DNA from: Muribaculaceae bacterium
GTDB taxonomy: Bacteria > Bacteroidota > Bacteroidia > Bacteroidales > Muribaculaceae
Length of the DNA: 17,405 nt
Assembly: GCA_016302215.1 (NCBI GenBank)
Contig: JAEDNZ010000019.1
Span: forward strand, 1 to 17,405
Direction: 5' to 3'
The translations under genes were made by a program, and so were the position numbers. Below the pieces are notes generated by a model that had not been told where the DNA came from, searched no databases, and saw nothing but the letters and a program-made list of their open reading frames with translations. Shown in pieces: positions 15,811 to 17,405 of the stretch (position 1 is the first letter of the stretch; each line of letters begins with the position of its first letter).

Positions 15811-16962
15811 CTACTCAAAAATGTGTTTTAGGCGCGAGAAGATGCGCTGGCGGTCATTGTTGGAGGGCTTGAAATTTGACGATTTTGACAATGCTGTCAC
15901 GGCCTCTTTCTCCGATGCGGAGAGCTTCTCGGGAATGTAAATCATGACATTGACCAGCTGGTCGCCGCGCTGTCCGCGATAATCGACAGATGGGAAGCCC
16001 TTGCCTCGCATACGCAGTATCGTGCCGGGCTGAGTACCCGGTGCTATATTCACTCTGGCACGGCCGCCGATTATGGGCACCTCAACAGAGCCGCCGAGGA
16101 CAGCAGTGGGGATATCTATCATCAGATTGTAAATCACGTCATCGCCATCGCGTATCAGCTCGGGGTGCTTTACCTCCTCTATCACCACCAGGAGGTCGCC
16201 GTTGATGCCGCCATGCGCCGGAGCGTTGCCCTTGCCGGCAAAGCTCAGTGTCATGCCATCGGCGACACCTGCCGGGATGTCAAATGACACTTGCTGCTCG
16301 GTCTTGGTGATGCCGGTACCCGAGCATGCCGGACACTTCTCCTTGATGACCTTGCCCAAGCCGCCGCAGTTGGGGCATACGCTCTGAGTCTGCATAGTGC
16401 CCAGTATCGTGCTGCGTGTCTGGACCACATGTCCGGCGCCATGACAGGTGGGACACTCCTCCATCGCCGTGCCGTCTTTGGCGCCGGTGCCATGACACTT
16501 CTCGCACGCCACGGCGGTAGGTATCTTGAGCGTCTTCTTCACGCCGGTTGCTATTTCGTCGTAGGTGAGCTTGACACGGATGCGCAGGTCCGAGCCCTTG
16601 CGCTGCGCGGCTCGCCGACCGCCACCGCTACGTCCGAAGCCGCCAAATCCGCTGAAGCCGCTAAATATGTCGCCGAATTGCGCGAAGATATCGTCCATAT
16701 TCATGCCTCCGCCACCACCAAAGCCGCCGAAGCCTTGGCCGCCCATAGAGTGGCCGAACTGGTCGTACCGAGCACGCTTATCGGGGTTGCTGAGCACGTC
16801 ATATGCCTCAGCAGCCTCTTTGAATTTCTCCTCGGCCTCTTTGTCGCCGGGGTTTCTGTCGGGGTGATATTTAAGCGCTAATTTGCGATATGCTTTCTTG
16901 AGCTCATCTTCGGTGGCGTTCTTGTCCACGCCGAGCACCTCGTAGTAATCTCTCTTCTCCAT
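15811..16962 (-). CDS. dnaJ: Chaperone protein DnaJ (Hsp40, class A)
   Basis: Full-length class A DnaJ (383 residues), cytosolic co-chaperone that stimulates DnaK ATPase and delivers substrates. It has a J domain (about 5-70) with the essential HPD at 33-35, a Gly/Phe-rich linker (about 70-118), and a zinc-finger domain with four CxxCxGxG motifs starting at Cys153 (CEKCHGTG), Cys170 (CPTCHGAG), Cys196 (CPNCGGLG) and Cys210 (CPACSGTG). The C-terminal substrate-binding domains follow (about 220-350, with GDLLVVIEEVKHP and VPTLxG-like VEVPIIGG). It follows grpE after 50 bases, the usual Bacteroidetes grpE-dnaJ pair; dnaK is not in the window. The stop is TAG. About 103 bases separate it from nrnA, without an obvious terminator. 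Confidence 0.97.
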   Translation of the reverse strand: MEKRDYYEVLGVDKNATEDELKKAYRKLALKYHPDRNPGDKEAEEKFKEAAEAYDVLSNPDKRARYDQFGHSMGGQGFGGFGGGGGMNMDDIFAQFGDIFSGFSGFGGFGRSGGGRRAAQRKGSDLRIRVKLTYDEIATGVKKTLKIPTAVACEKCHGTGAKDGTAMEECPTCHGAGHVVQTRSTILGTMQTQSVCPNCGGLGKVIKEKCPACSGTGITKTEQQVSFDIPAGVADGMTLSFAGKGNAPAHGGINGDLLVVIEEVKHPELIRDGDDVIYNLMIDIPTAVLGGSVEVPIIGGRARVNIAPGTQPGTILRMRGKGFPSVDYRGQRGDQLVNVMIYIPEKLSASEKEAVTALSKSSNFKPSNNDRQRIFSRLKHIFE

Positions 16963-17012
16963 ACTTAAGAATGAAACATCAAAGTGATAGTAGCCTAATG
17001 CGGCATTTATGA

Positions 17013-17405
17013 TTATTCGCCGACGGCCACTTTGGCGTGGCGCAGCACTTTATCGTTGAGCATATAGCCTTTTTGCACGGTGTCAATCACCTTGCCCTTG
17101 AGGTCATCTGATGCAGCCGGCACCATGGCGATAGCCTCATGGAGGTCGGCATCAAAGGCGGCGCCGGTTGACTCCATAGCCTTGACGCCGTTGTCGCTAA
17201 GGTATTTGATGATTTTGTTGTAAATCAGCGTCATGCCCTCGCGCAGCGACAGCGCGGCGCTATTCTCCGCGTCAATCTTGTCAGTTGCAGCCATGCCGCG
17301 CTCAAAGTCATCTACCACCGGCAAGATGCCCAACAAGGTCTTCTCGGCGGCATTCTTAAGCATATCAGCCTTCTCGCGGAGCACACGCTTGCGATAGTTG
17401 TCAAA
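17013..17405 (-). CDS. grpE: GrpE nucleotide exchange factor (partial, 5' end outside the window)
   Basis: C-terminal 130 residues of GrpE, the nucleotide exchange factor of DnaK. The frame is open to the window edge and begins FDNYRKRVLREKADMLKN, the conserved end of the long GrpE helix, so the N-terminal part lies beyond 17405; an internal GTG at 17384 is not the start. It continues with GILPVVDDFERGM, then the four-helix and beta-wing part (GAAFDADLHEAIAMVP; DTVQKGYMLNDKVLRHAKVAV) that contacts DnaK. It precedes dnaJ by 50 bases in the same direction, so the two are probably cotranscribed. Any heat-shock control element would be upstream, outside this window. Confidence 0.95.
   Translation of the reverse strand, partial: FDNYRKRVLREKADMLKNAAEKTLLGILPVVDDFERGMAATDKIDAENSAALSLREGMTLIYNKIIKYLSDNGVKAMESTGAAFDADLHEAIAMVPAASDDLKGKVIDTVQKGYMLNDKVLRHAKVAVGE

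Noticed and set aside
16291..16881. 196-codon plus-strand open frame antisense to dnaJ
   Set aside because: dnaJ is complete with J domain and zinc fingers on the other strand; this frame follows from its codon bias.

Overview
The window reads as a chromosomal segment of a Bacteroidales bacterium, probably Muribaculaceae or a near relative. This is inferred from the gene content (complete aerotolerance 'bat' cluster, nrnA next to a DUF4827-type lipoprotein, archaeal-style phosphoglucosamine mutase), from Bacteroidetes-type promoters (TAnnTTTG boxes at 102-109 and 15720-15727) and from the near absence of Shine-Dalgarno sequences. Coding DNA is fairly GC-rich and the leaders are AT-rich. No rRNA, tRNA, transposase, integrase or CRISPR array is visible, and no stretch longer than about 250 bases lacks a gene.

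Plus strand, 190-8762: one long cluster in the order moxR, DUF58, mini-BatD-like membrane protein, batA, batB, batC, batD, batE. The MoxR AAA+ ATPase and the von Willebrand A (VWA)-fold proteins (DUF58, BatA, BatB) form the classic MoxR/VWA pairing. BatC and BatE carry TPR repeats. BatD and the 335-residue protein each have a signal peptide, an extracytoplasmic part, one membrane helix and a related cytosolic tail. The cluster is therefore built from repeated module types placed at the inner membrane and periplasm. In Bacteroides fragilis the bat genes are linked to oxygen tolerance, but the biochemical activity of the complex is unresolved.

Plus strand, 8984-10609: a small helix-turn-helix-like protein with its own promoter, a 252-base intergenic stretch with a strong hairpin and two smaller ones, and a universal stress protein carrying an extra N-terminal domain.

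Minus strand, read from the right edge: grpE (cut by the window end) and dnaJ form the chaperone pair. nrnA, a DUF4827-like lipoprotein, glmM and an ABC-F ATPase follow with gaps of -4, 27 and 36 bases, so they probably form one operon driven by a perfect -7 box just upstream of nrnA. The ABC-F gene ends 14 bases from the convergent stress-protein gene.

I see no convincing new defence system or mobile element. The points most worth a second look are the 28-residue polyglutamine run in BatC, the mini-BatD paralogue, the TTG start and repeat-bearing spacer before the DUF58 gene, the dyad over the promoter of the small HTH gene, and the hairpin cluster at 9273-9442.
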